From CAVVNN01 sp963749605 (GTDB taxonomy: Bacteria; Actinomycetota; Thermoleophilia; Solirubrobacterales; 70-9), in contig CAVVNN010000004.1 in assembly GCA_963749605.1 (NCBI GenBank), forward strand, positions 124,001 to 188,000: 64,000 nt of DNA, in the 5' to 3' direction. The notes under the pieces were generated by a model that was given only the letters and a program-made list of their open reading frames with translations, did not search any database and was not told where the DNA came from. Positions within the stretch are counted from its first letter, which is position 1. Every line of letters starts with the position of its first letter. Shown piece after piece: positions 17,423-26,828 of the stretch. The translations under genes and the position numbers were made by a program.

Positions 17423-17458
17423 CGAGAGGCCCGGGAAACCTGGGCCTCTCGCCTTTTC
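17423..17458 (+). terminator. intrinsic terminator of groESL
   Basis: A 13-bp stem (17423-17435 with 17439-17451, one G-T pair) closes an AAA loop and is followed by CCTTTTC. It lies 44 bases after the groEL stop and before the convergent NAD(P)-binding gene. It is the best formed Rho-independent terminator in the window. Confidence 0.85.
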
Positions 17459-17514
17459 ACCCCGCCGTAACGCGTTTCCCACCTATGGCATCGACAACGC
17501 GTTGCACCGGGGTC

Positions 17515-18402
17515 TCAGGACTCCTCCAGGACGTCGGCCATGCGCCGCGGAGTTACGCCCAGCGATTCGGCATCGGCCGTGCCGCGGTCGCTGGTCATCG
17601 AGACCTCCATCAGCTCCGCCTCCTCCCAGGTCGCGAACGTCGCCTCGCCCATGACCTTGCGCAGCGCGATCAGGCCAGTGCGGATCATCGGCAGGGGCAC
17701 ATGCACCAGAGGCCGGGGGCGCCCCGCGGCCTGGCTTACGAGGTCCGACATCTGGTCATAGGTCATCGTCTCCGGGCCAGCCAGCTCGTAGCGGGGGCGG
17801 CCGTCGGCGGCGAGGGCATTGGCCACGCAGTGGGCTGCGTCATCGGCCCATATGGGCTGGAACCGGGCTTGGCCGTCGCCGGAGACCGGCAGGACGGGGA
17901 GGAAGGAGAAGCGCTTCAGCAGGGTGACCCAGGGGTCGCTGTGGTCGTAGACGATCGAGGGGGCGAACACCGTCGTCTGCAGGGGGGAGGAGTCGACCGC
18001 CCGCTCCGCCAGCCACTTGGCGCGGAAAAAGCGCGTGCGCTGGGCGGCGGAGGCGTTGAGGGCGCTGAAGAAGACGAACCGCCGCACGCCGCTGCGCTCC
18101 GCCGCCCGCAGCAGCCGCACCGTCGCCAGCCCGTTCAGCTCCTCGATCCGCTTCGGCGGCTGGTCGCGGATCGTCGCCGCCAGGTGGATCACGGTGTCGA
18201 CCCCGCGCAGCGCCTGGCGCACCAGGTATGGGTCCGACATCCCCCCGAGGTCGCCGAGTGCGATCTGCACATCGACCCGCCGCTCGCCCAGGCGCCGCGG
18301 CTCCCGCACCAGGCAGCGCACGTCCTCGCCCCGCTCGAGCAGCGGCGGCAGCAGTCGCGATCCTATGCTCCCGGTGGCGCCGGTCAGCAGCAGCAAGGCC
18401 AC
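17515..18402 (-). CDS. NAD(P)-binding Rossmann protein, complex I NDUFA9-like / atypical SDR
   Basis: A 295-residue atypical short-chain dehydrogenase. It begins VALLLLTGATGSIGSRLLPP, the TGATGxxG nucleotide-binding loop. It then has VDTVIHLAATIRDQPPKRIE, VRRFVFFSALNAS (catalytic Tyr absent) and FAPSIVYDHSDPW. The closest family by pattern is the NDUFA9/SDR_a5-type epimerase-like group, which often binds NAD(P) without clear catalysis. The start is GTG 18402; a longer frame to 18561 would cross the promoter region of the divergent ferredoxin. It is read towards groEL. Confidence 0.82.
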   Translation of the reverse strand: MALLLLTGATGSIGSRLLPPLLERGEDVRCLVREPRRLGERRVDVQIALGDLGGMSDPYLVRQALRGVDTVIHLAATIRDQPPKRIEELNGLATVRLLRAAERSGVRRFVFFSALNASAAQRTRFFRAKWLAERAVDSSPLQTTVFAPSIVYDHSDPWVTLLKRFSFLPVLPVSGDGQARFQPIWADDAAHCVANALAADGRPRYELAGPETMTYDQMSDLVSQAAGRPRPLVHVPLPMIRTGLIALRKVMGEATFATWEEAELMEVSMTSDRGTADAESLGVTPRRMADVLEES

Positions 18403-18480
18403 ATCATCTCTAAAATGACCGCTCGCGCTTGGCCGGGGCCCCCGGCGGGCCCCGAAAAGACGACTTAGGAGAAGCATCGA

Positions 18481-18750
18481 ATGACATACGTCATCGCGGA
18501 GCCGTGCATCGGCCAGAAGGACAACTCGTGTGTGGAGGTTTGCCCGGTCGATTGCATCCACCCGACGCCGGACGAGCCCGATTACGACTCGGTCGAGATG
18601 CTCTACATCGATCCGGACGAGTGCATCGACTGCGACGCCTGCGTCGAGGCCTGCCCGGTCGACGCCTGCTTCGCCGAGGACCAGCTCCCGGCCGAGTGGG
18701 CCAAATACGCCGAGACCAACGCCGAGTACTACAAGAAGACCGCCGCGTAG
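18481..18750 (+). CDS. fdxA: 7Fe ferredoxin (3Fe-4S/4Fe-4S)
   Basis: An 89-residue bacterial ferredoxin of the 7Fe type. The first cluster has C9-x7-C17-x3-C21-P, the 3Fe-4S spacing, with a fourth ligand downstream. The second is CIDCDACVEACPVDAC, C-x2-C-x2-C-x3-CP, for a 4Fe-4S cluster. The C-terminal tail PAEWAKYAETNAEYYKK is typical of actinobacterial FdxA. The Shine-Dalgarno AGGAG lies at 18468-18472. It is a plausible electron acceptor for KorAB and donor to other reductases; no partner gene adjoins it. Confidence 0.93.
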   Translation: MTYVIAEPCIGQKDNSCVEVCPVDCIHPTPDEPDYDSVEMLYIDPDECIDCDACVEACPVDACFAEDQLPAEWAKYAETNAEYYKKTAA

Positions 18751-18786
18751 CCGCCCCCCGGACGGGAGCAGAGGAGGCGGCGCCCC

Positions 18787-19935
18787 CTACTGCACGACCG
18801 GCAGCGGGGTGCCGCTTACCGCGGGCGCCTCGGCTGCGCTGGGGACCGCCTGCAGCACCGGCAGCTCCTGGGGGGTCGAGGCGACGATGCCGCGGGCGGC
18901 TTGGCGAATTGCCTGGGAGGCGGGGGAGTCGGGCTCGGCGGTGACCAAGGGCGTGCCGGCGTCGGCGTGCTCGCGCAGGGGCTCGGAGAGCGGCACCTTG
19001 CCGAGCAGCGGCACGTCGAGCTCGTCGGCGAGGAGCTGACCGCCGCCCTCGCCGAAGATCGTGAAGCGCTCGCCGCTGGGCGTGGTGAAGCCGGACATGT
19101 TCTCGATCACGCCGAGCAGCTCGAGGTCGAATTTGGATGCCATCTCGGCGCTGCGTCGCGCCACGGTCTGCGCCGCCGGCTGCGGCGTGGTGACCAGCAC
19201 GAACTTGGCCTGCGGCAGGAGCTGGGCCAGCGTCATCGAGACATCGCCGGTCCCCGGCGGCAGGTCGAGCAGCAGGTACTCCAGCTCGCCCCAGGCGACG
19301 TCCTCGAGGAACTGCTGGATCGCCTTGTGGAGCATCGGCCCGCGCCAGACCACCGCGGCGTTCTCCTCGACGAAGAAGCCGATCGACATCACCTTGACCC
19401 CGCCCGCGGCCTCCAGCGGAAGGATCTTGCGCTCGGCGTTCACCTCGGGTTTGCTGTTGACTCCGAGCATGCGCGGGATCGAGTAGCCGTAGACGTCGCA
19501 GTCGAGGGCGCCGGCCGGGTGCCCTTCGGCGGCCAGCGCCGCGGCCAGGTTGGCGGTCATCGTCGACTTGCCGACGCCGCCCTTGCCGGAGGCGACGCAG
19601 ATCACGTTCTTGACCTGGGCCAGCGCGCCCTGCGGCAGCTTGCCGCGACCGAGCGTCTGCTGGAGGCTGCCCTTCTCCTCGTCGCTGAGAACGTCGAAGC
19701 CGACCGCGACCTCGGTCACCCCGTCCAGCTCGGACACCTGCTGGGCGACCGCCTGTTCGAAGTGGGAGCGGATCGGGCAGCCGGCGGTGGTGAGGGAGAC
19801 GACCACCTCGACCCGGCCACCGTCGTGCACCTCGATCGAGCGGACCATGCCCAGCTCGACGATCGAGCGGCGCAGCTCCGGGTCGATCACTGCGCGCAGC
19901 TTCTCGGTGATCTGGTCCTTGGTCGGCAGAGCCAT
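18787..19935 (-). CDS. mrp: Mrp/NBP35-family P-loop Fe-S carrier ATPase
   Basis: A 382-residue protein thought to bind and transfer Fe-S clusters. An N-terminal MIP18/DUF59 domain (residues 1-90; ITEKLRAVIDPELRRSIVEL) is fused to an Mrp P-loop ATPase. The deviant Walker A is ASGKGGVGKSTMTANLAAAL. Other motifs are DCDVYGYSIPRMLG, LLDLPPGTGDVS and VLVTTPQPAAQTVA. The usual CxxC of many Mrp proteins is not obvious near the C-terminus. The start ATG 19935 is chosen because MALPTKDQITEK begins the DUF59 helix; upstream ATGs add Ala/Arg-rich residues. The gene converges on the ferredoxin gene, which could be a client. Confidence 0.92.
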   Translation of the reverse strand: MALPTKDQITEKLRAVIDPELRRSIVELGMVRSIEVHDGGRVEVVVSLTTAGCPIRSHFEQAVAQQVSELDGVTEVAVGFDVLSDEEKGSLQQTLGRGKLPQGALAQVKNVICVASGKGGVGKSTMTANLAAALAAEGHPAGALDCDVYGYSIPRMLGVNSKPEVNAERKILPLEAAGGVKVMSIGFFVEENAAVVWRGPMLHKAIQQFLEDVAWGELEYLLLDLPPGTGDVSMTLAQLLPQAKFVLVTTPQPAAQTVARRSAEMASKFDLELLGVIENMSGFTTPSGERFTIFGEGGGQLLADELDVPLLGKVPLSEPLREHADAGTPLVTAEPDSPASQAIRQAARGIVASTPQELPVLQAVPSAAEAPAVSGTPLPVVQ

Positions 19936-20074
19936 CGCAGCCATTCTGGCAAAGGCGCCAAGCCGGCGATTCGGCACACCGCCCTGGGCGTTTGACGTAA
20001 CCGCCGCCGAGGGGGGAGAAAACGCGTCGGCCCAGTCATTGCCTCTTCAGATGCCGGCAATCGAAGGAGGGTGA

Positions 20075-22318
20075 ATGTTGGGTACGCGCGGTGGCTTCGG
20101 GCGGATCGTCGGAATGGGAATCGGGCTGGCGGTGGCGCTGCTGCTGCTCGCGGCCGCGGAGGCAAGGGCCGGCAAGTACGAAGTCGCCCAGTGCGGCTGG
20201 TACGTCGGCGCCGATGCCGGTTGGGCCGACAGCACCGGCGGCGCCAAGTTCCGCCAGGACGCCTGGTGCGTGCCGCCCGCCGGCGCCGATCCCTTCGACG
20301 GCGCTCACATGAAGAGCCTCACCCGCGACGGGGCGTCCACCGTCTCCGGCACCCGCTTCGCTCGCTGGCGCTGGGAGGCGCCGGCGGGCACCGGCATCTC
20401 CCAGGTGCGCGGCACCTGGTGGCACACGCTTCATGACGGTATGGAGCAGCGGCTCGGCGCCGGTACCTGGAGCGGTGGCTTCGACGTCTTCGCCGCCGCC
20501 GCCGGCACCGACGTCGCCCCGCGCGAGTTCGTCGCCGGCTTCTCGCCGTCACAGCCCGCCCTCGAGGATCGCCTGCTCTGCGCCAAGCCCGAAAGCAAGT
20601 GGTGCAGCCTCGACCCGGGCTCCTGGTCGGCGATCCGGGCGCTGACCATCACCATCCAGGACGACCAGGGCCCGGGGGCGGGGATCGGCGGCGACATCAC
20701 CGCGGGCGGCTGGCGGCGCGGCGCGCAGAACGTCAGCTTCTGGGGAGGCGACACCGGCGCCGGCATCCGCTTCGGCGAAACGAGCGTCGACGGCGCCCGC
20801 GTGGACCTCACCGAGTACCCCTGCGCGAAGGCTCTGATCGGCGGGGTCTGGAAGGCGACCATGATGCGTCCCTGCGGCCTCGGCGTCTCCGGCGGGGCGG
20901 CGATCGACACCACCCGCTTCAGCGACGGGCGTCACAGCATCCACCACTGCGTCACCGACTTCGCCGGCAACGTCGGCTGCACGCCCGAGGCGACCGTCGC
21001 CATCGACAACAACCCGCCGGCCCACCCGCGCAACCTGGCGCTCGCCGGAGGAGATGCGTGGCGCCGCGTAAACGACTTCGACCTCTCCTGGCAGGATCCC
21101 GACCAGGGGCTGGGAAGCCCGATCGCCGGCGCCCTCTGGCGGATCGTCGGCCCGGCCGGCTTCGACACCGGCGTCCGCTACGCGGCCGGGCGCGACCTCG
21201 CGGCGCTCAGCGACCTCACCGTGCCGGCGCCGGGCTCCTACGCCCTGCAGCTCTGGCTGCGCGACGAAGCCGGCAACGACGCGCCCCCCTCGGCGCTCAC
21301 CGTCGCGCTTCACCTCGACAACGTCGCCCCGGGGGTTGCCTTCGAGGCGGGCCCCGGCGGCGGCGTCCCCGACCAGCTCCGCGCCGACGTCACCGACGCC
21401 CACTCCGGACCCGCCGGAGGGACGATCTTCTACCGCCGCGTCGATTCCCAGCGCTGGCTCGAGCTGCCGACCAAGACACAGCCGGGAGCGACGCCAGACG
21501 CCCGCAAGCTGGTCGCCGAGATGCCGCCGATCGGCCCCGGCACCTACGTCTTCCGTGCCGATGCCGCCGACACAGCCGGCAACACCGCCTCGACCACCCG
21601 CCGCGCCGACGGCACCGAGATGGCGGTGCGCAAGGTGCCCGTGCCGACCCCGCTGCAGGCGCAGAAGTCGAAGACGCGGATCTTCGCTCGCCTGCTGCGC
21701 GGTCGCCAGCTCGGCTCCGCCGTGACCGTGCCCTTTGGCGCGGGGGCGGCCGTGACCGGGCGCCTGGTGCGCGCCGACGGCGCCGGGATCGCGAACCGGG
21801 AGTTGCGGATCGTCTCCCGGCCCTCGCGCGGCGCCCTCGCCGGCCCCCGGGTCGATACGGTCAGCACCGGCCCCGACGGCGCCTTCCGGGCCGACCTTCC
21901 GGCCGGTCCGTCGCGGCGGATAACGGTTGACTTCCCCGGCGACGCGGGCCTCGACGGGTCGAGCCGCCCGGCGCTGCTGCTGCGGGTGCGTGGCGGCGTC
22001 AGCCTCAGGGCGAAGCCGCGGGCGCTGCAGACCGGCCGGGTCGTGCACCTCAGCGGCCGGGTGCGGACTGCCGACGCGCCCCTGCCCCGCCGCGGCAAGC
22101 TGGTCGCGATCCAGTACCTGGAGTCGGCGACCCATCGCTGGCGGCCGGTCCTGGTGACCCGCACCGACCACGGCGGCCGCTTCCGCACCCACTACCGCTT
22201 TCGCTATGTGACCGGGTCCGCGCGGGTCAGGATGAGGGCGATCACCCTGCCCGAGGAGCGCTGGCCCTACGCCCCGGGAGCCTCCCGCCCGGTGACGGTT
22301 CGCGTCAACGGGCGCTAG
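20075..22318 (+). CDS. large secreted multidomain beta protein, unknown
   Basis: A 747-residue exported protein. It has signal peptide GIGLAVALLLLAAAEARA and a strong ribosome site (GGAGGG at 20066-20071). The N-terminal third (about residues 32-220) has paired cysteines and looks like a jelly-roll domain of the kind found in secreted proteins of this lineage. It is followed by Ig/Fn3-like segments marked by ATVAIDNNPPAHPRNLALAG and LHLDNVAPGVAFEAGP. The C-terminal 180 residues form two carboxypeptidase-regulatory-like sandwiches (FGAGAAVTGRLVRADGAGIA and RVVHLSGRVRTADAPLPRRG). No catalytic residues are apparent. It is probably a surface or matrix protein. Confidence 0.72.
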   Translation: MLGTRGGFGRIVGMGIGLAVALLLLAAAEARAGKYEVAQCGWYVGADAGWADSTGGAKFRQDAWCVPPAGADPFDGAHMKSLTRDGASTVSGTRFARWRWEAPAGTGISQVRGTWWHTLHDGMEQRLGAGTWSGGFDVFAAAAGTDVAPREFVAGFSPSQPALEDRLLCAKPESKWCSLDPGSWSAIRALTITIQDDQGPGAGIGGDITAGGWRRGAQNVSFWGGDTGAGIRFGETSVDGARVDLTEYPCAKALIGGVWKATMMRPCGLGVSGGAAIDTTRFSDGRHSIHHCVTDFAGNVGCTPEATVAIDNNPPAHPRNLALAGGDAWRRVNDFDLSWQDPDQGLGSPIAGALWRIVGPAGFDTGVRYAAGRDLAALSDLTVPAPGSYALQLWLRDEAGNDAPPSALTVALHLDNVAPGVAFEAGPGGGVPDQLRADVTDAHSGPAGGTIFYRRVDSQRWLELPTKTQPGATPDARKLVAEMPPIGPGTYVFRADAADTAGNTASTTRRADGTEMAVRKVPVPTPLQAQKSKTRIFARLLRGRQLGSAVTVPFGAGAAVTGRLVRADGAGIANRELRIVSRPSRGALAGPRVDTVSTGPDGAFRADLPAGPSRRITVDFPGDAGLDGSSRPALLLRVRGGVSLRAKPRALQTGRVVHLSGRVRTADAPLPRRGKLVAIQYLESATHRWRPVLVTRTDHGGRFRTHYRFRYVTGSARVRMRAITLPEERWPYAPGASRPVTVRVNGR

Positions 22319-22329
22319 TGTGGAGGGCG

Positions 22330-22788
22330 ATGTCGCGGGCCACTCTTCACACCAGCGCCGGGCAGATCGTGCTCGAGCTGCACGACGACGATGCGCCGAA
22401 GACGGTCGAGAACTTCCGCAAGCTCGCCGCCGACGGTTTCTACGACAGCCTCGTCTTCCACCGGGTCATCCCCGACTTCATGATCCAGGGCGGCTGCCCC
22501 GAGGGGACCGGCCGCGGCGGCCCCGGCTACACCTTCGAGGACGAGATCAACGACCACAAGGTGGCGCGCGGGGCGCTGGCGATGGCCAACGCCGGGCCCG
22601 ACACCAACGGCTCGCAGTTCTTCATCGTCACCACCGAGGCGGCGCCCTGGCTCGACGACAAGCACACGGTGTTCGGCGCGGTGACCGACGGCATGGAGGT
22701 GGTCGACGCGATCGAGTCGACCGAAACCGACGCCTCCGACCAGCCGCTCGAGCCGCAGGTCATCGAGAGCGTCGAACTCTCCGATTAG
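22330..22788 (+). CDS. cyclophilin-type peptidyl-prolyl cis-trans isomerase
   Basis: A 152-residue cytoplasmic cyclophilin (no signal peptide) that catalyses proline isomerisation during folding. Signature motifs are FHRVIPDFMIQGGCPEGTGR (catalytic Arg in HRV), MANAGPDTNGSQFFIVT and LDDKHTVFGAV. Length and motif spacing match the bacterial single-domain type. The start is ATG 22330, 11 bases after the preceding stop; a GTG at 22318 would add four residues. The 160 bases after it hold no recognisable element. Confidence 0.95.
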   Translation: MSRATLHTSAGQIVLELHDDDAPKTVENFRKLAADGFYDSLVFHRVIPDFMIQGGCPEGTGRGGPGYTFEDEINDHKVARGALAMANAGPDTNGSQFFIVTTEAAPWLDDKHTVFGAVTDGMEVVDAIESTETDASDQPLEPQVIESVELSD

Positions 22789-22948
22789 CCGTCGCGGACG
22801 CGGGCGCCGGGACCCAGCTCCTCGGGTCTGGCGTGGCAGCTCAGCGCCATTGCCAGGTCGAGCCGGCGCTGAGAATGGTATGGATACTGTTCAAGCAAGA
22901 CGGACGGTTGCACGTCCATTGCGCGCACGATCATCGGGAGGCGCGAGG

Positions 22949-24385
22949 ATGAAGGCGGTTGCGGCAGAGGCGGTGACCAGGCCCGGGTACGGGTTGGGTT
23001 TCGCCTCGCTCGAGGTGGAGGCCGAGGTCGAGTCCCTCCCCGTCGAGGGGAAGCTTCCGGAGTGGCTGGGCGGCACCCTGCTGCGCAACGGCCCGGCGAA
23101 GTTCGAGGCGGGCGAGCGGCCGCTGCGCCACTGGTTCGATGGCCTCGCGATGCTGCACCGCTTTTCCTTCGACGGCGGCCGGGTCTCCTACGCCAACCGC
23201 TTTCTTCGGAGCGAGGCATATCGCGCGGTGGAGCGTGGAGACATCTCCTTTGGCGAGTTCGCCACCGACCCACCCCGGTCGCTTCTCAAGCGCGCGACGA
23301 CGATGTTCAAGCCGATCTTCACCGACAACTGCAGCTTCCACGTCGCCCGCCTCGGAGGCGAGTTCGTCGCGATAACCGAGACGCCGGTGTCGGTCGCCTT
23401 CGACCCCGAGACGCTGGAGACACTGGGCCCCGTCCACTCGACACACGGCCAGCACGTGACCGCCCATCCCCATTACGACCGGCAGACGGGCGAGGTGCTG
23501 GCCCTTGCCACCCATTTCGGGCGGCGCTCCAAGTACCGCGTCGTTGCCCAGAAGGACCGCACGAACCAGCGAGTCCTCGCCGAGCTGCCCGCCGGCGAAC
23601 CCTCCTACATGCACAGCTTCGGCCTCACCGAGCGTCACCTCGTGCTGACCGCCTGCCCCTTCGTCGTCAATCCGCTCCAGCTCGGGCTGGGCGGAAAGCC
23701 GTTCATCGAGAACTTCCGCTGGAAGCCGGAGGAGGGGGTCAGGTTCTTCGTCGTCGACCGCGGCTCGGGTGAGCTGCGCGGGACCTTCGAGACCGACTCC
23801 TTCTTCGCCTTCCACCACGTCAACGTGTTCGAGCGCGGGCCCGAGCTGGTTGTCGACCAGATCGTCTACGACAGCCCCGATGTGATCGACGCCCTCTATC
23901 TGGATCGGCTGCGCGCCTCGCCGCCCTCCGAGGCCGTGCACGGCAAGCTCATGCGCCACCGCATCGACCTCGATAGCGCCAGGGTGATCGAGGAGGAGCT
24001 GTGCGCCGAGATGTTCGAGTTGCCGCAGATCGACTACGACCGCTGCAATGGGCGCTCGTATCGCTACGTCTACGGGGCGGCCGTCGACACCGACACCGGT
24101 GGCGAGCCCGCCGACTTCCTCGACCAGATCGTCAAGGTGAACGTGGAGACCGGCGAGATCGTCGTCTGGCACGAGCCGGCCTCCTACCCCGGCGAGCCGG
24201 TCTTCGTGCCCTCGCCGCGTTCCGGGCGCGCCGAGGACGAGGGGGTGCTGCTCTCAGTCGTCCTCGACACTCGAGGCGCCCGCTCCTACCTGCTCGTTCT
24301 CGATGCCGCCAGCCTCGAGGAGCTCGGCAGGGCGCGGGTCCCCCACCACATCCCGTTCGGTTTCCACGGGCAGTACTTCGGCTGA
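22949..24385 (+). CDS. carotenoid oxygenase (RPE65 / carotenoid-cleavage dioxygenase family)
   Basis: A 478-residue non-haem iron dioxygenase that cleaves carotenoids or related polyenes. The four iron-binding histidines are found in VTAHPHYD, YMHSFGLTE, FAFHHVNVFE and the C-terminal IPFGFHGQYFG. The substrate-entry region LLRNGPAKFE and HWFDGLAMLHRF are also present. ATG 22949 is chosen, with GGGAGGCGCGAGG upstream; a TTG at 22850 would add 33 unconserved residues. The gene converges on the MMPL locus, which may overlap its 3' end. No carotenoid biosynthesis gene lies in the window. Confidence 0.93.
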   Translation: MKAVAAEAVTRPGYGLGFASLEVEAEVESLPVEGKLPEWLGGTLLRNGPAKFEAGERPLRHWFDGLAMLHRFSFDGGRVSYANRFLRSEAYRAVERGDISFGEFATDPPRSLLKRATTMFKPIFTDNCSFHVARLGGEFVAITETPVSVAFDPETLETLGPVHSTHGQHVTAHPHYDRQTGEVLALATHFGRRSKYRVVAQKDRTNQRVLAELPAGEPSYMHSFGLTERHLVLTACPFVVNPLQLGLGGKPFIENFRWKPEEGVRFFVVDRGSGELRGTFETDSFFAFHHVNVFERGPELVVDQIVYDSPDVIDALYLDRLRASPPSEAVHGKLMRHRIDLDSARVIEEELCAEMFELPQIDYDRCNGRSYRYVYGAAVDTDTGGEPADFLDQIVKVNVETGEIVVWHEPASYPGEPVFVPSPRSGRAEDEGVLLSVVLDTRGARSYLLVLDAASLEELGRARVPHHIPFGFHGQYFG

Positions 24386-26509
24386 GTGGCCGTGGCCGAA
24401 ATGGACGTCCGGGCAGGATCCGGTCGAGCCAGGCCGGCAGGTACCAGGCGGCGCGACCGGCAAGGCGCAGGAAGACCGGCAGCAGCAGCAGCCGCACCAG
24501 GAAGGCGTCGAGCAGGACGGCGACCCCGAGGATCACGCCCATCTCCTTCGGCGGCAGCGGTCCTGAGAGGGCGAAGGTGAAGAAGACCGCGACCATCACC
24601 GCGCCGGCGGCGAGGATCACCCGGCCGGAGTGGGCGAGGCCGCCGACCATCGCCTCGCGTCGCGTCGCCGGACTCCTCCCAGTGCTCGCGCGCCGAGGAG
24701 AGCAGGAAGACCGTGTAGTCCATCGCGATCGCGAAGATCATCGCGAAGAAGAAGATCGGCCCCCAGGCGTCGAGGAAGCCCTGCGATTCGAAGCCGAGCA
24801 GGCCGGAGAGGTGGCCGTGCTGGAAGATCAGCGTGGCGACGCCGAAGGCCGCCGCCGGTCGAGAGCAGGTTGGCCAGGACGCCGATCGCGGCGATCAGCG
24901 GCGCCTGGAAGGCGACCAGCAGCAGCAGGAAGCCGAGCCCGAGGACGACCCCGATCGCCAGCGGCGTCTTCGCCGTCAAGCGCCGCTTCGAGGTCGTGGT
25001 TTTCGACCGCGGGCCCGCCGAGAAGGGCGGCGGCGGGCAGGTCGGAGCGCAGCCGGTCGACGGTGTTGCCCAGCGCGGTCGGTGGAGGGGCCGCTGGTCG
25101 GGAACCGCTTCGATCAGGACCGACTCCGCCGGCGCCTTGCAACGCCGGCGTCGACAACGGCGATGCCGGGGTCGGCGCGCAGCACGGCTGCAGCGCCGGC
25201 CGGCCTGCGCCGGCGGCGCCGACGACCTGCAGCGTCCCGGGTGCGCCCGGACCGAAGGCGGCGCTGATCTGGTTGTAGCCGACGCGGGAGTGGTCGCCCT
25301 TGGGGACGACCTTGATCGAGGGCATCCCCGTGCGCAGGCCGAGGATCGGGAGCGCCAGCCCCACCAGCACCACCAGGGCGAGGCCGCCGAAGATGACCGG
25401 CCGGCGCCAGAGCAGCTCGCCCCAGCGGGCGAAGCGCGGCGAGCGATGCTCGCCGCTGTGAGCCCAGGGCAGGGCGAGCTTGTCGACGCGCGGGCCGAGC
25501 TTGGCCAGCACGGCCGGCAGCAGGGTCAGCGTCGCCGCCAGCACGAAGAGGACCGAGATCATGATTCCCAGCGACATCGAGCGGAAGGCTGGGCTGGGAA
25601 CCAGCATCACCGCCGAGAGCGAGATCAGCACGGTCAGCCCGGAGAAGAGGACGGCCTTGCCGGCGGTGTCCATCGTCGTCGCCGACCGCCTCGGCCGGCT
25701 CGTGGCCCTGGCCGAAGAGCGCGTTGCGGAAGCGCATCACGATGAAGAGCGCGTAGTCGATGCCGAGCGCCAGCGCGAACATCAGCGCGAAGTTCATCGC
25801 CCAGATCGAGATCGGCGCGAGCAGGGTGCCGAGGAAGAGGACGCCGGCGGAGGCGATCAGGCCGACGATCGTCAGCATCAGCGGCAGGCCGGCGGCGACC
25901 AGCGAGCCGAAGGCGAGGACGAGGATCGCCAGCGTCACCGGCCAGGAGATCAGCTCCGACTTCAGCATCGCTTCGCGGTTGGCTTCGTTGAAGTCCGACC
26001 ACATGCCGGCGGCGCCGGTGAGGTTGGCTTCGACCCCCGGGGCGGCGACGCCGGCGAGCTTCGGTCTTGAGGTCGTCGGCTGCGGCGACCATCTCGTTCG
26101 GGCTCTTGGCGGCGTGCCGGCGCGGACCACCGCCGTGTGGCCGTCGCGCGAGATCGAGACACCGGGACGGGGCGGCGTCACCGCTGCCACCGCGGGGTCG
26201 GCGGCGAGGACGCGCTCGACCCGGGCGAGGGTGCGGCGGAAGGCCGGGGCGGTGACGGTCAGGTCGCTGCGAGTGGACGGCGACCTGCAGCGCGTAGGCG
26301 CCGGCGCCGGCGAAGTTGCGGTCGACCTGTTCGCGCACCGTCACCGACTCCGAGCCGTTCGCCTGCCAGCCGGCGCCCGAGAGCGCGGTCTCGACCCGCG
26401 GCGCCAGCACGCCGAGGCCGACTGCGACCACCGCCCAGGTGACGAAGACCGTGCGCCGGTGGGTCGCCGCGAAGCGGCCGAGCCGCCCGATCGGGCCCAG
26501 GTCGCTCAT
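24254..26509 (-). pseudogene. MMPL/RND-type membrane transporter, reading frame broken about 13 times
   Basis: An MMPL-family exporter (two six-TM halves, about 700 residues) is fully recognisable but spread over three frames. In order: FAATHRRTVFVTWAVVAVGL; ANLTGAAGMWSDFNEANREA; ALALGIDYALFIVMRFRNAL; TVLISLSAVMLVPSPAFRSM; LAIGVVLGLGFLLLLVAFQA; AIAMDYTVFLLSS; GVAVLLDAFLVRLLLLPVFL. Frame changes are needed near 26272, 26113, 26063, 25680, 25208, 25140, 25130, 25110, 25085, 24979, 24852, 24660 and 24407. Almost all are removed by deleting one base. The intervening sequence has no stop and keeps the family motifs, so decay is recent or the changes are sequence errors. The start ATG 26509 overlaps the stop of the upstream small gene. 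The C-terminal end may be near 24390 instead. Confidence 0.8.
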
Positions 26510-26759
26510 CGGTCGCAGGCGGCCTGGACGCCGAAGGCGACGCAGCACCCAGGAGCTGGGGCAGTTGCCGAAGGCGACGAAGGCGAGCTGGTTGAGGGCG
26601 ACGAAGCCGGTCAGCAGCAGGAACCAGGGGCTGACGAACGCGCGCCAGCAGGGCGCTGAGCCCGGTCATCGTCCCGGCCATCAGGAAGAGGATTCGCTCC
26701 AGCGGCCAGCGTGGGGCCGAGGCCTGGAGCGGCGGTCGTGCGGCGGTCGCGGTAGTCAT
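26506..26759 (-). CDS. DUF2892/YgaP-type small membrane protein, frameshifted twice
   Basis: After deleting one surplus base near 26645 and one near 26530 this becomes an 83-residue protein. It has a cytoplasmic lead (MTTATAARPPLQASAPRWPL), two TM helices (ILFLMAGTMTGLSALLA and SPWFLLLTGFVALNQLAF) and the GNCPSSWVLRRLG tail typical of the YgaP transmembrane domain (DUF2892). The stop TGA overlaps the MMPL start (ATGA), so the two are coupled. It diverges from arsR across the ACAACT/AGTTGT palindrome. In other bacteria such domains accompany rhodaneses; here it accompanies an exporter. Confidence 0.65.
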
Positions 26760-26790
26760 CGCTATCCTTTCTCTCAAGTTCTACAGCTTA

Positions 26791-26806
26791 ACAACTTAAC
26801 AGTTGT
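26791..26806. promoter_or_regulatory. perfect inverted repeat ACAACT-taac-AGTTGT, candidate ArsR operator
   Basis: Two 6-bp arms with a 4-bp spacer sit in the 69-base region between arsR and the divergent DUF2892-MMPL genes, 23 bases before the arsR start. ArsR-family repressors bind such palindromes and control both themselves and a divergent exporter, so this is the obvious operator candidate. Confidence 0.7.
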
Positions 26807-26828
26807 GAAAGCGATACACTATCAGACG

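Noticed and set aside
18749..18780. GCCGCC...GGCGGC as terminator between ferredoxin and mrp
   Set aside because: The arms are only 6 bp, the loop is about 20 bases and there is no T-tract; it is indistinguishable from chance in such GC-rich DNA.
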